Source: Diplonema papillatum (taxonomy: Eukaryota > Euglenozoa > Diplonemea > Diplonemida > Diplonemidae). Taken from it: DNA of 64,000 nt. The stretch is from NCBI GenBank assembly GCA_030068145.1, contig JAPJBO010000115.1, positions 306,912 to 370,911 on the forward strand, read 5' to 3'. Every line of letters begins with the position of its first letter. The stretch's first letter is position 1. The notes below the pieces were generated by a model. The model had not been told where the DNA came from. It was given only the letters and a program-made list of their open reading frames with translations, and searched no databases. Below, one piece after another: positions 42,261 through 52,398 of this stretch. A program made the position numbers and the translations under genes.

Positions 42261-43049
42261 ATGCCAAAGAGACCAAGATGCGACTCTTCTGAAGAGACGT
42301 CCAGTGCAAGTGAGGTAGAAGAAGCAGAAGAGGACGAAGAGAGCGAGTTCGAACCCGGACCTACGATGTGCCAAGTGATAAAGACAAGCCTGTCGCCGAC
42401 ATGTCTGAAAACGCTCAGGCGTATTACAAGTATTGGTATGGAAGAAAGAAGCGTGCGGGAAAGAAGGCTTGGAGCAGGTTGCGTTTTTTGGGTTGGGTTT
42501 CTGACAAACCGTACCCTGGGACGACCGATAGGCTGCTGACCGTTTGCTTCGGCATGAAATCGTGCAGCACTGAATCAGTGACTTTCCTGTAGTGCCAGAA
42601 AAGAAGAAGGAAAAGGTGATCCAGGCTCTGTTCCAGCTTTCGCAGGCTCCTCGGGACCGGCCAAGCTGTACCAGCATATCTGCGCCGGACGCCACTGCAA
42701 CGACGCGCTTCCAGTAGCCTCTCGTAGAATATCGACTGAGGAATGGGAGGAGTACGAACATTTGTCTTCGCTGCGACAGCTTCTTCAGCGGTGCAAAAAA
42801 GGTGGCCCAACACATGCCGAACAGCACCGTTCGAACTTGCGAGGTCGCCTGCTTTCACTAAGCCAACAGGGCCGCCAATAATTCCTTGGTGCTTCGAGAG
42901 GCTTCCTCCACATTGTTCACGAGGAAGACGCTGACTTTGACGATGACGGTGACAAGCCCAACGTCAAAATCAACATGTTCGACGCATGCTCGGCCTTTTC
43001 TGAAATGAAGTTCAGCTCGTTCATCCTAAAACCATCGGTGCACAAATAG
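42261..43049 (+). pseudogene. Decayed spliced gene of unknown function (one frameshift, one in-frame TAA)
   Basis: The ATG at 42261 opens MPKRPRCDSSEETSS and an acidic stretch. A 1-nt shift at about 42361-42369 moves to a frame reading DKDKPVADMSENAQAYYKYW, GRKKRAGKKAWS. An intron at 42478-42592 (GTTGCG...TTCCTGTAG) then joins in phase to ARKEEGKGDPGS, HICAGRHCND and STEEWEEYEHLSSLRQLLQRC. TAA at 42879-42881 interrupts, after which the same frame continues GFLHIVHEEDADFDDDGDK to a TAG at 43047. The consistent frame over four segments argues for a real but inactivated gene. No domain was recognised. Confidence 0.55.
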
Positions 43050-43264
43050 CGTGAGTTTTGCTGCCCTCACTTTTTACCGCGATTTACCATTCTATGAGGT
43101 TTCTTTCACATCGAAGCAGTCACCAAAAAATTGGCTATATTTTACAAAAGTGAAAAGAAGAAGATTATTTCCGGCCGCTCAATTTTACATATCTTGAAGA
43201 ATCTTTCGTATCTATGTTTTACACTTTCTTCGAAGAAGACTTGATGCTAGCATCAAACGCATGA

Positions 43265-44656
43265 CATACATGTAACCCCCGACAAATTTGTCGGGGGAAA
43301 TCGGGGGGAATCGGGGGCTAAAAAACCCCCGATTTTTAAAATCGGGGGAAATCGGGGGGGTTTCGCTGTAGTGCACTGGCTGGGATTTTTTTTTGTCGGC
43401 CCATGGGCATGACTACCGATTGAAAGGCTGAGAAAGAAAATAGAATTTCTGAGAAATGGCGAACGAACGGAAAAAAGAAATGTTAGCCGAGGCACGTTTT
43501 GTGCGACCCGGTCAGCTTTTGCGGCTGCTTTGCGAGTATTTCGCTCAACGCCCGCGCTTCCTTGACAACTGCCGGGGTTGGCATTCGGACTGCTTTTAGT
43601 TGCGCGGGCTTTCGGTTCGACGCTGCGCTGCTTCCGGCTCTTCATCGCTTGTCGTGTCTTCGATAGACACCAGTCTTCTTTTTAGCTCTCTTATTTTCTG
43701 CGGGGCCGTCCTGCTGCCTTCCGAGGTGGTGAAGCAGCATGCGGAGTTTTGTTCAGCCAACGGCTTTCTGCTGAAGAACAAGGAAATCCGGGACGGGCTA
43801 AACAGGCGGCGGCTACGATGAAGATGTTGGTATCTTCTACAGCTAGTGCACAGCTGTTCGATCGAAATTCGACTTTGGCGCACTGGCCAGCCTGCATACC
43901 CAGAACCCTGAAGAGGGCCTATACAGAGCACCCGAATTACGGCATCTTCATCAGTCTTCGATTCCTTCACCCAGCAATGGTCCTCCTTACCAGACGGTGC
44001 CTCTATCGAGGCAATGTGTGCTCTGTTTGCCGCGAGCTTCGCGGGCAGTTTGTGCAGTGGGCCGGCAGTGCTACGCTGACAAGCACCCGCGGTACAGCCC
44101 ACGACTATTGTGGGCATCCTACACGGGGGAGCATCCGGCACTGCAGTACTTCGCTAAAATGTGTCTCAAGCTTTCACCGACCGACACACACACGTCTTCA
44201 GTACACTGAACATACTCGGAGAGAATAAAAGACGCCGCCGGTTGAAGCCGGAGATCATCGCAATGCGCGGCACTGATGCGATGTCGCAGGTGGGATTCGC
44301 GAAGATGGTTGAGTGCCATGAGACATCTTCAGAGGAGTCGGACTTGGTGAGTAGGTGTCATGGCCCGTGAGAAATAGCCGGAGAAAAAATATTCTGAGAG
44401 TATCCCAGTTTCGAAACACGTCGAAATAGTTATTTAATGCGATGTATGCACTTGTTTTCCCATCTCTTTGCCTTGCAGACAGGTAGAGTCCAACCATAAA
44501 TACCCCCGATTTCCCCCGATTTCCCCCCGATTTTCCACCCTTTTCCCCCGATTTCCTTACCGAGTTTCCCCCGATTTCCCCCCGATTTCTGCTGAGCCAT
44601 CAGACCCCCGATTTTCCCCGATTCCCCCGACAATTTTGTCGGGGGTTACATGTATG
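43265..44656. mobile_element. 1.4-kb DNA transposon with long TIRs and 6-bp target-site duplication GCATGA
   Basis: The left end CATACATGTAACCCCCGACA and the right end TGTCGGGGGTTACATGTATG are inverted repeats of about 33 bp with one or two mismatches. GCATGA flanks both sides (43259-43264 and 44657-44662). Inside each end lie arrays of the short motif CCCCCGATTT, or its inverse (43285-43365 and 44500-44640), probably transposase-binding subterminal repeats. The central 1.1 kb has gene-like pieces on the plus strand: EVVKQHAEFCSANGFLLKNK (about 43715-43780), a Cys-rich CVLC...CAVGRQCYADKHP (about 44005-44085) and LKPEIIAMRGTDAMSQVGF ending at a GTGAGT donor (about 44250-44346). No transposase was recognised, so the element is non-autonomous or encodes an unfamiliar protein. 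Confidence 0.88.
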
Positions 44657-44847
44657 GCATGAGAGGCAGTTTACTCTCACGCGGCGATCTTGAACAAAAC
44701 AGGTGGAGTCGGCAGGGGGAAAAAAAGCAAGAAAAAGAAAAAACGTCGGAAGGACACCAATCTGTACGCCGCCTCATACGGGACCTCCGGAAACACGAAC
44801 AGGGGAGTGAAGTAGTCAAAAGCGGCAGCGACCGCCCAAAGCGAGCT

Positions 44848-47800
44848 ATGGGCGCGGACGTTCCGTTGACGATCAGCAAGGAGGGGTGGTGGTGCCCTGC
44901 AGTGGGCGGGCAGCCCGTGTACTTGTACCGCGTCGAGCATGCGGCGAGCAGCAGGGCGAAGTGCAAGAAATGCAGCGAGCTGATCGAAAAGGGCGAGGTC
45001 CGCCTCGGCATCCCGTTCAAATGGAAGTACTGGGTGAACACCTGGTGCCACCCCGCCTGCACACGCGCGCCCCCCGGCTGCGACCGGGCGGCCCTCTCGA
45101 AGAAGGTGTACAACGTCAAGAAGCTCAAGCCCGCCGAGCGAAAAACGCTCCTCGACGCGCTGACCTCCCAGGACCCGCCGAAGCACCAGCAGCAGCAGAT
45201 GGAGGTCCTCAAGGACACGTGGCTGCCGTCGGCGGCGGCGAAGGCCATCCGGCCGGCTGACCTGCCCAAGCTCAAGCTCCCGCTGCTCCCCTTCCAGAAG
45301 ACTGGCGTCGCGTGGATGATCCAGCAGGAGCGCGACCCTGCAGCGGCCGGCGGGATCCTGGCCGACGAGATGGGCCTCGGCAAGACCATCCAAACCATCG
45401 GCCTCCTCTCCCACCAGAAGGCGGCGGCGGGCAAGCCGAAGCGTGGCGGCGGAAACGGCCGGGGGAATCAGCAGCCTGCTGATTCGCCGGCCACGTTGAT
45501 CGTCGTCCCCGCGTCCGCCCTCGGACAGTGGGTGGACGAGATCGCCCGGTTCGGACGGGACTTGTCCGTGTACGTGTACTACGGCGCGTCCCGAGAAGAA
45601 GACGCGGAGGAAAAGTTCAAGGGCGTCGACGTCGTGCTGACGACGTTCACCATCGTGCAGCTGGAGTACAGCAAGGTCCTCGACGCCGCGAAGGTCTGCT
45701 GCGAGTTCTGCGGGAAAAGATACCTGCCGAAATCGCTGTCAGCGCACCAGGAGTACTTCTGCGGGCCGGACGCGTACCGCACGAAACGCCTGGCCCTGCG
45801 CGAGTCGAAGGCGGGGGACGCCGCCGAGAAGGCGAAGGCCTCGCTCGGCATCCCAACAGCGGGGGTCGTAGACCGGGGCGCCGGTGTCCCGTCGAGCATC
45901 CCGTCGATGACCAACGTGTACCGACAGATCATGGAGGAGGGCGGGCGGTCGCCGATCGGCCGGTACGACAAGGGCGAAAAAGCCCGCCGCCGCGCCGACG
46001 AAACCGCGCGCTCGACCATCACCGTCGCCGCCGAGGGCGCGAAGGAGTTCTCCGTCAGCCCGTCCGACCCGGAGGCGCGGACCCTCGCGTCCTTCCAAGC
46101 GCTCCTCGCCCACCGCTTCGGCGTCGCGCCCCCGGGCCAGAAGCTCTTCACCCGCGCCGCCGCCGGCACCCTCACCCCGGTCGCTCATTCCGGTGGTCCG
46201 AAAGGAGCGTACAAACCCTTGAAAACGTTCGGAATCGCAGCCGGAACTGCGGTCGTCGTCCGGATGGACCGAAAAGCGCTCGCGACGGCCAGCAAGGCAG
46301 GCCCGGCGAAGCGCCTGCTGGAGGCACTGACCGGGGAGAAGAAGACGAAGCAGCAGCGGAAAAGCTTGGTCACCGTGAAACTCGTGATCGACGGGCCCAA
46401 AAATGACGACGACGACGTGGCGGAAACGAGCGAACAGGCGCATTTGTACTTCCCCTGGAAAGACGTCGAAGGGCAAACCGTGCATGACTTCGTACGGATG
46501 GTCGACGAGCGGGTGCGGGCCCTGGCGAGGGATGGATCGGTGGCGACCGAATCGCTCGGAAACCTCTGCTTGGCGCGGCTCGTCGTGGCGGGCGCGGACG
46601 GTTACGAACGGGCGCTGCCGCCGGCGAAAATCGCCGCCGCGCTGCCGAAGCCGGCGACCAGCGTCGGCATCGCGCGCGGGGCCACCGTCACGGTCACCGC
46701 CGCCGCGGAGGCGCGCCTGCCGAGCAGCACGAGGCATCGCCTGCCCATCTTTTTCAACCCGCCGGACGCCGAGGCCGAGGACCCGGCCGCCGGCGACAGC
46801 GGCGGCACGTGGGACCCCGCCGCGTGGGACGGCCTGCGCGAGCCGTCGAACAAGAGGGGCGGCGCGAAAGGCGCAGTCACCGTCCGTTTTTCCCGCGGAA
46901 TGGTCGTCAGGCGCGCGCGGGCCGACGGGAAGAAGGCGCTCAAAACGAACGGGCCGGCTGGGAAGAAGCAAGCTGCCGCATTCCAACGAAAACCCCGGAA
47001 ACCCGATGCGGATCCCCGGGAAACAGTGGCGGGGCTTTGCATCCCTACGGACCACGCCGTCGCAAGATCCGTCGCGTCGCTGTCCGACTTCGTCGCGCGC
47101 GTGAGCGGCGTCCCTGTCGACCAGCAGAAGTGGAGGTTCGGAAGGCAGGTCCTGCCAACCGGGACCGTGGCGGCCCGGCGGAAGCTGTTGAAAACGGTCG
47201 GCGTGGCCGCCGGCGGCAGCTTGACGGTCGAGCGCGATTCTGCGGATTCCCCGATCAAGAAAGAAGCGAACGGGAAGGTGAAGAAGGAAGAGAACGCGCT
47301 CGAGATGATCGCCAAACGTGTGAAAGCCGAAGTAAAAGAAGAAATTTCATCGGGAACGGAAAGCACCGCCGACTCAGACGCAGACGCAGACTCAGACTCA
47401 GACGCTGACTCCGACTCAACGAGTGAAGCTGACGGAAGCAGCGAGGTAGACACATCATCATCGGAAGACGCCCGGTCTTGCTCGTCTTCGTCGAGTACCG
47501 AAAGCGAAGCCCCAGGTAAGCGGCGCAACACCCGTGGGACCAACGGGGCGTCGAAGGTGACGGCGGGGCGGAAGAAGAGAAAGTCGGTCCGCCAAAACAA
47601 GCTCGACTTCAAGTCGGCGCCCCTCCTCCGCCGGCGGTGGCACCGGCTGGTGGTCGACGAGGCCCACCGCATCAAGTCGCGCACGACGGTCACCGCGAAG
47701 GGGATCTACGCGGTCAATAGCATCTTCAAGTGGGGCCTGACCGGCACCCCGCTGCAGAACCGGGTCGGCGAGCTGTTCTCCCTCGTCCGCTTCCTGCGGC

Positions 47801-49248
47801 TCCGCCCGCACGCGTACTACCTGTGCTCGGCGAGCGGCTGCGGCTGCGAGCACCTGGACTGGGAGTTCGGGTGGAACAACAGCAACTGCGAAACGTGCGG
47901 CCACACGGCGTTTCGGCACTATTCCAGCTTCAACAAGCACGTTTTGAACCCGATCGCGCGGTACGGCTACGTTGGCGACGGGTACCAGGCTTTGAAGGTG
48001 CTGAGGCATGACGTGCTGGAGAGGGTTCAGTTGAGGAGGACGAAGCTGGAGGTCGCAAAAGACGTGAACCTGCCGCCGCTGGAGATCAAGGTAACCAGCC
48101 TGAAGCTCAACGCCAAGGAGCGTGACTTCTACGAGGCGCTGTACAAGCGGAGCGCGCTCCGCTTCGACGGGTTCGTGAAGAAGGGCACCCTCCTCCACAA
48201 CTACGCACACATCTTCGAGCTGCTCGCGCGCCTCAGGCAAGCCGTCGACCACCCATACATCGTGTCCGGCGTCACAGACGAGATGTCCACCCTTCCCGCG
48301 TTGTCCCCAGCGTCGAGTAAACAGTCGATGTGCGTGTTCTGTGGGTCGAGTGTCGTGAAGCGGTCTGCTCGTGGTGCGAGCAAGAGCGACGCCGACGACG
48401 ACGAGGATGCGCCGGGGGTGAGCACGCCGTGTTGCAAAGAGGTCATCCACAACGCGTGCCTCGAGGCGTATTTGGAAGGGAAAGACGGGCTTTTGAAGGT
48501 GCCCTGCCCGGGCCTGGGCTGCGCGGAGACGCTGAGCCAGACGGCCTGCGCGCGCATGCTGGAAGGCGCCGCCGCCACGGCCGGCGTCGGCGCAAAGAGA
48601 AAGCGGGCGGCGGACGACGAGAACAGCGGCGAAGACGACGCCGAGGGCTCGGCCGACTCCGATACGAACGACGGAGAACCCGAGGTGGCGTCCCCGTTCT
48701 TCACGAGTCTCGCCACCAAGCCGCGGTTCGAGTCGTCGACGAAGGTCGAGGCGTGCGTGAAGCTGCTGAAGAAGGTCCCGAAGGGCGAAAAAGCGATTAT
48801 CTTCTCTCAGTACACGAAGATGCTGGACCTCGTCCGCTTCCGGCTTCGCGGCGAGCAAATAAGCTGCGTGCAGCTTACCGGCAGTATGCCCATGGACAAG
48901 CGGAATGACATCCTGCGCCGGTTCAAGGAGGACCCGAAAATGAAAGCGATTCTTCTGAGTCTGAAGGCTGGAGGGGAGGGTCTCAACCTCCAGGCGGCCA
49001 ATCACGTAGTGGCATTGGACCCTTGGTGGAATCCCGCAGTCGAGATGCAGGCCATCCAGCGTGCGCACCGCATTGGTCAGGACAAGCCGGTGACGGCAGT
49101 TCGGTTCATGACAGTCGACACCATCGAGGAGCGGATGTTCCAATTGCAAGAGAAAAAGCAACTCGTCTTCGACGGCACTATCGACGGCAGCGGCGCCGCG
49201 CTTGCAAGGCTGACCGCGGATGACCTCGCGTTCCTCTTCCAGCGCTGA
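44848..49248 (+). CDS. SNF2-family RAD5/RAD16-type DNA translocase with PARP-type zinc finger, RING and a large insert in the ATPase core
   Basis: 1466 aa from ATG 44848; an in-frame ATG at 44650 lies inside the neighbouring transposon and is rejected. Domains in order: PARP-type zinc finger at about 35-72 (CKKC...CHPAC); SNF2 motif I DEMGLGKT at about 175; motifs Ia/Ib at about 215-275; C-x2-C...H-x4-C finger at about 285-306; up to three ubiquitin-like segments (about 408-474, 535-620, 735-795); a Ser/Asp tract at about 828-890; motif II VVDEAH at about 936; motif III LTGTPLQN; a RAD16-type Cys-rich block CGCEH...CETCGH before FNKHVLNPI; RING-like CVFC...CPGLGC at about 1162-1228; and helicase C with IIFSQYTKMLDL, SLKAGGEGLNLQ and QRAHRIGQ. 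The family remodels DNA or nucleosomes and ubiquitinates targets in repair. The roughly 760 aa between motifs I and II far exceed the usual size. No introns are seen. Confidence 0.93.
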   Translation: MGADVPLTISKEGWWCPAVGGQPVYLYRVEHAASSRAKCKKCSELIEKGEVRLGIPFKWKYWVNTWCHPACTRAPPGCDRAALSKKVYNVKKLKPAERKTLLDALTSQDPPKHQQQQMEVLKDTWLPSAAAKAIRPADLPKLKLPLLPFQKTGVAWMIQQERDPAAAGGILADEMGLGKTIQTIGLLSHQKAAAGKPKRGGGNGRGNQQPADSPATLIVVPASALGQWVDEIARFGRDLSVYVYYGASREEDAEEKFKGVDVVLTTFTIVQLEYSKVLDAAKVCCEFCGKRYLPKSLSAHQEYFCGPDAYRTKRLALRESKAGDAAEKAKASLGIPTAGVVDRGAGVPSSIPSMTNVYRQIMEEGGRSPIGRYDKGEKARRRADETARSTITVAAEGAKEFSVSPSDPEARTLASFQALLAHRFGVAPPGQKLFTRAAAGTLTPVAHSGGPKGAYKPLKTFGIAAGTAVVVRMDRKALATASKAGPAKRLLEALTGEKKTKQQRKSLVTVKLVIDGPKNDDDDVAETSEQAHLYFPWKDVEGQTVHDFVRMVDERVRALARDGSVATESLGNLCLARLVVAGADGYERALPPAKIAAALPKPATSVGIARGATVTVTAAAEARLPSSTRHRLPIFFNPPDAEAEDPAAGDSGGTWDPAAWDGLREPSNKRGGAKGAVTVRFSRGMVVRRARADGKKALKTNGPAGKKQAAAFQRKPRKPDADPRETVAGLCIPTDHAVARSVASLSDFVARVSGVPVDQQKWRFGRQVLPTGTVAARRKLLKTVGVAAGGSLTVERDSADSPIKKEANGKVKKEENALEMIAKRVKAEVKEEISSGTESTADSDADADSDSDADSDSTSEADGSSEVDTSSSEDARSCSSSSSTESEAPGKRRNTRGTNGASKVTAGRKKRKSVRQNKLDFKSAPLLRRRWHRLVVDEAHRIKSRTTVTAKGIYAVNSIFKWGLTGTPLQNRVGELFSLVRFLRLRPHAYYLCSASGCGCEHLDWEFGWNNSNCETCGHTAFRHYSSFNKHVLNPIARYGYVGDGYQALKVLRHDVLERVQLRRTKLEVAKDVNLPPLEIKVTSLKLNAKERDFYEALYKRSALRFDGFVKKGTLLHNYAHIFELLARLRQAVDHPYIVSGVTDEMSTLPALSPASSKQSMCVFCGSSVVKRSARGASKSDADDDEDAPGVSTPCCKEVIHNACLEAYLEGKDGLLKVPCPGLGCAETLSQTACARMLEGAAATAGVGAKRKRAADDENSGEDDAEGSADSDTNDGEPEVASPFFTSLATKPRFESSTKVEACVKLLKKVPKGEKAIIFSQYTKMLDLVRFRLRGEQISCVQLTGSMPMDKRNDILRRFKEDPKMKAILLSLKAGGEGLNLQAANHVVALDPWWNPAVEMQAIQRAHRIGQDKPVTAVRFMTVDTIEERMFQLQEKKQLVFDGTIDGSGAALARLTADDLAFLFQR

Positions 49249-50094
49249 ACAGGCCAAATACTGGCCCGACTAGTTTTCTTTCTTGTTGGCAGCTGTCTGC
49301 CGAGGTGGACCTATTGGTTTGCCTTCGAAACCCATCTACCTCTCTTCTTTGAGTTCTCGAGAGCTTTCGCGCCACTCAACAGCATAAACTGAACACCAGC
49401 ACCGATATCATCACTTGCAACCTCATTCGTTCTCTTGTTCCAACAAGGTGCAGAAATCTGTGAGCTTCTTGTGCGTGGCGAAGCTTGGGCTCAAGCATGG
49501 CCGTGACGATCGAGACTCCCTTCCCGCCTCTGGGTTTTGTACTCCCTGATATTTTTTACATACATCAAGCATGCCTGAGCTTTTTTAGACAGCGTGTTCT
49601 GCCGGCTAACATGAGACACATTGCCCTATTGGCCCTCTTCTCAGGACAAAACCTTCGTTCTCTGCGTGTAGAAGCCCTTTGGCGGTACAAGGTCCACACC
49701 CCGCTGCTTTGCCAGAATGTTGCTCCCGTCCCCCTTCCGGCCTCAGATATTAAAAACCCCTCAGACAGCGGAAAAACGGGACCACCTCAGAAGAAGCACG
49801 CCGTCCCCTGCCCCTTATCATGGCTTGTCGCCCACTCGCTTAGAACTTACAAATCTACGGAGCTGTTCTGCAATGTATTGTGATGGCAAGAACAGACACC
49901 GGCAGCGTGTTTCGTCTCATCTGTGGTTCGGTCAGAACGGCAGGCACAACCGAAGCGAAGCATCTATGGCTTTCTCGTTTTTGCTTGTACGCCAACATCC
50001 CCCGCATCTCTCATCAACCAAATCGTATCTTCCTTCCTCCAGAAGCTGCGTTCTCTTCGCATTCGTTGACAAGCAACCCCCGATCATACCGTCC

Positions 50095-50262
50095 ACTCCT
50101 CTAGCCTGACCCCCGGTAGAGGGTCAGTCAGATGATCAATGCACCAGCAGCGCAGTGAAACGCGGCCGCACCGCCAGTATAGGTCGGCGCGGGGCGTGAC
50201 ACGACACGAACTCCTCTAGCTTGACCCTCGGCGGAGGGTCCACCAAATGATCAATGCACCAG
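50095..50262. repeat. 115-bp-spaced duplicate carrying a GACCC...GGGTC hairpin
   Basis: ACTCCTCTAGC-TGACC and GATCAATGCACCAG occur at 50095-50152 and again about 115 bp downstream. Each holds a short stem-loop, GACCCCC-GGTA-GAGGGTC and GACCCTC-GGCG-GAGGGTC; the second is fully paired. The intervening sequence is not duplicated a third time. Confidence 0.75.
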
Positions 50263-50306
50263 TAAGCGCAGCCGAAGTGTCAGTTTAAGTCTCGCGCGAA
50301 GCTGGA

Positions 50307-50337
<31 letters not shown>

Positions 50338-51344
50338 CCGTTCCCCGGGCAAACGTTTTGTTTTATTCCTCGCCCTGCAGGCCCTGTTGTGTCGACGTGG
50401 ACCTGTCCTCCCATTCGCGACAGAAACAACACGATGCGAAGTTCCCAACAGCAGAACTGCAGAGGACGAGCAACCGTCGTTTGTGGGTACGACAGTCGGT
50501 GGCATTGTGCGCGCCCAAAGGTGAAAGCAGGGGGTTGGTATCTTGTTTCGTTACCCTTTGCCTAGTTCAAGCCGGTACACCCCTATGGCTTGCCCCTCTC
50601 TGCCACGGTAGATCGTGGCACACCACGGTCTGTCATGAGGAGATGACCGGCTTACAGTTGGCAACAGCAGCAGATCGCCTTCTGCAACCCTTGTTCATGT
50701 TGAAGCGCACCGGGATTTCATCGGTTCCTGTCTTTTCGACGGATATCCCTCCGCGAACGTTCAGCACGAAATGCGTGGGTGTTTCTGCTGGGCTTCAGTT
50801 TTTCCGCCGTCGTGCTTTGCACGCTTCTCGCGCCGAGTGTCGAACCCTGGGCCTGTGCCGTGCGTCGCCGTGAAGACAATATAGTTCGCTCCACGAGCGG
50901 CAGCCACGAATGGGGCGGGCTTCCCGGGTTCTTTGAGTGGTCGCCCAGACACGGTCGTAAGGGCCCGATCCATCCCGAGGCACCTGTGCTCTCGCTGGCG
51001 TTCGTGTCTGAAGCGAGCTGCGAACAGCCGCCCCCAGGCAGACCCGGCAGACAACCTGTGTATCCTCACTGGATGGGCGGGTTTGAGCAACCATTCCGAA
51101 CACATCCTCACGGTCCCTCCCCCAATTCGTGTGGCACGGCACACCAGCCCCCCAGCCGCCCCGTAGACGGGATCAGTGCGGTGTTGAGCACATACCCATT
51201 CCAAGCACGTTCTTGCAATCCCCCCCCGAGCCAACGTCTGCGAAGCGGGGCGGTGCGCGGTCATGCGTTGCCATTCTCCTATTTCTCGCTGATTCGCAAC
51301 CCCCCGCAGACGCCCAATACAGTACCATAAAAGAACGCCATTAC

Positions 51345-51372
51345 TCAGGCCGAAGGCGAGACTTCGGCCTGA
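51345..51372. other. Perfect 11-bp hairpin with 6-nt loop
   Basis: TCAGGCCGAAG (51345-51355) pairs exactly with CTTCGGCCTGA (51362-51372) around the loop GCGAGA. There is no adjacent gene whose 3' end it would serve. It may be a palindromic insertion footprint. Confidence 0.8.
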
Positions 51373-52398
51373 ATAGGGCGACGCAAAGCCCCCGCTCCGT
51401 TCTTAGCACTTTCTCGAACGAGAGCTGGGGATCAAGGACGGGCGGACGCCGTCGCAGTCAGACCCATTACCTTTCACCTCTACCTGACCTAAGCAAAAAG
51501 CTTCGTGGGTGTGGTGAAGTTGCTGGGAGGTGGTTTGGTGTTCCTTTACACACTTCATGGAGAAGTGCTTGCCTGCCTTCATGGCACCTGCACTTTACTG
51601 ATCATGTACTTCATGGACACTCCTCGTGTCACGGGGAAAGTAATGTTTCCGGAGACGTGTAGCAAAAGGAGCGTCCCATCAAGGACTAATAAAACAGCCG
51701 GCACCGCTTGTTTCCCCGCTTTTTCGCCAAGATTCCTGCTGGTGCGTGGCAGCGTTCGCGCCCGCCGTTCTGTGTTGTGCTCGAACGACCTGACCATTGG
51801 TCAGCCTCGAATTCTGTGCTACGCTGGGTGGCGGAGTATACAGACCCGATGATTGAGAGAGAGTGTGCGAATCCGAAGCAGAAAGATCGTTTCAACACGG
51901 AGTGGTTCACACTTCAATTCGAGACACGAGAATACGTTCAAAAAAAGTAGATCACGACGTATTCGGTCTAAGAAGCCCGGCACCGAAATAGCCGATATGA
52001 GAAATGTGGACACTATCGAGAGGTTTGGGTTTATCTTTGCGAGCGGGACACCTAGAGGGCGAACGAAGCGGGAGGCTACGAAATTCTTCTTTTCTTTTAG
52101 AGACGGCGCGAGACAACAAAAAAAAGGACGTTAACCCAAACAACTTCCGCCGGTAGAGTAATCTTGCCTAAAGAAATCAACTGCCTTCGGGTAGGCTAGT
52201 CTGACACTAGTTGTCGTCGGGGAAAAAAAAAGTAGGGCTGCTCAGAACTCGTGAACAGGGTTTCACCGGACACCGTCGCTGGCATGCTTTCATTAGCCTG
52301 CACTGTTATTCGAAACATCGACGCTTCGAAACCACGAAACATACAGGAGTTTTCAAGCTCAAGCAAGCGACACCAGCCCCAAGAGAGACATCGCAACC

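Larger units (their letters stand above)
49249..52398. other. Intergenic DNA, no recognisable gene
   Basis: The stretch holds a family F-like piece (about 49870-49920), a two-unit repeat (50095-50262), a CT run (about 50310-50337), a family B extension fragment (51164-51227) and a strong hairpin (51345-51372). Frames up to 183 codons at 50779-51330 overlap the repeat fragment and show no domain. Confidence 0.6.

Noticed and set aside
42879..42881. In-frame TAA as evidence for a reassigned stop codon
   Set aside because: It occurs only once, in a gene that also has a frameshift. The genes whose ends are clear finish at TGA or TAG and lack internal TAA, but one case cannot support reassignment.
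44650..44847. Earlier in-frame ATG for the SNF2 protein
   Set aside because: The ATG lies inside the right TIR of the neighbouring transposon, and the stretch up to 44848 is Lys/Glu-rich and AT-richer than the gene.
47458..49257. 599-codon minus-strand frame opposite the SNF2 gene, plus similar long frames at 45739-47055 and 46602-47693
   Set aside because: These are antisense shadows caused by strong GC3 bias of the real gene. They are rich in Arg, Leu, Val and Ala and have no domains, whereas the plus frame has a full set of SNF2 motifs.
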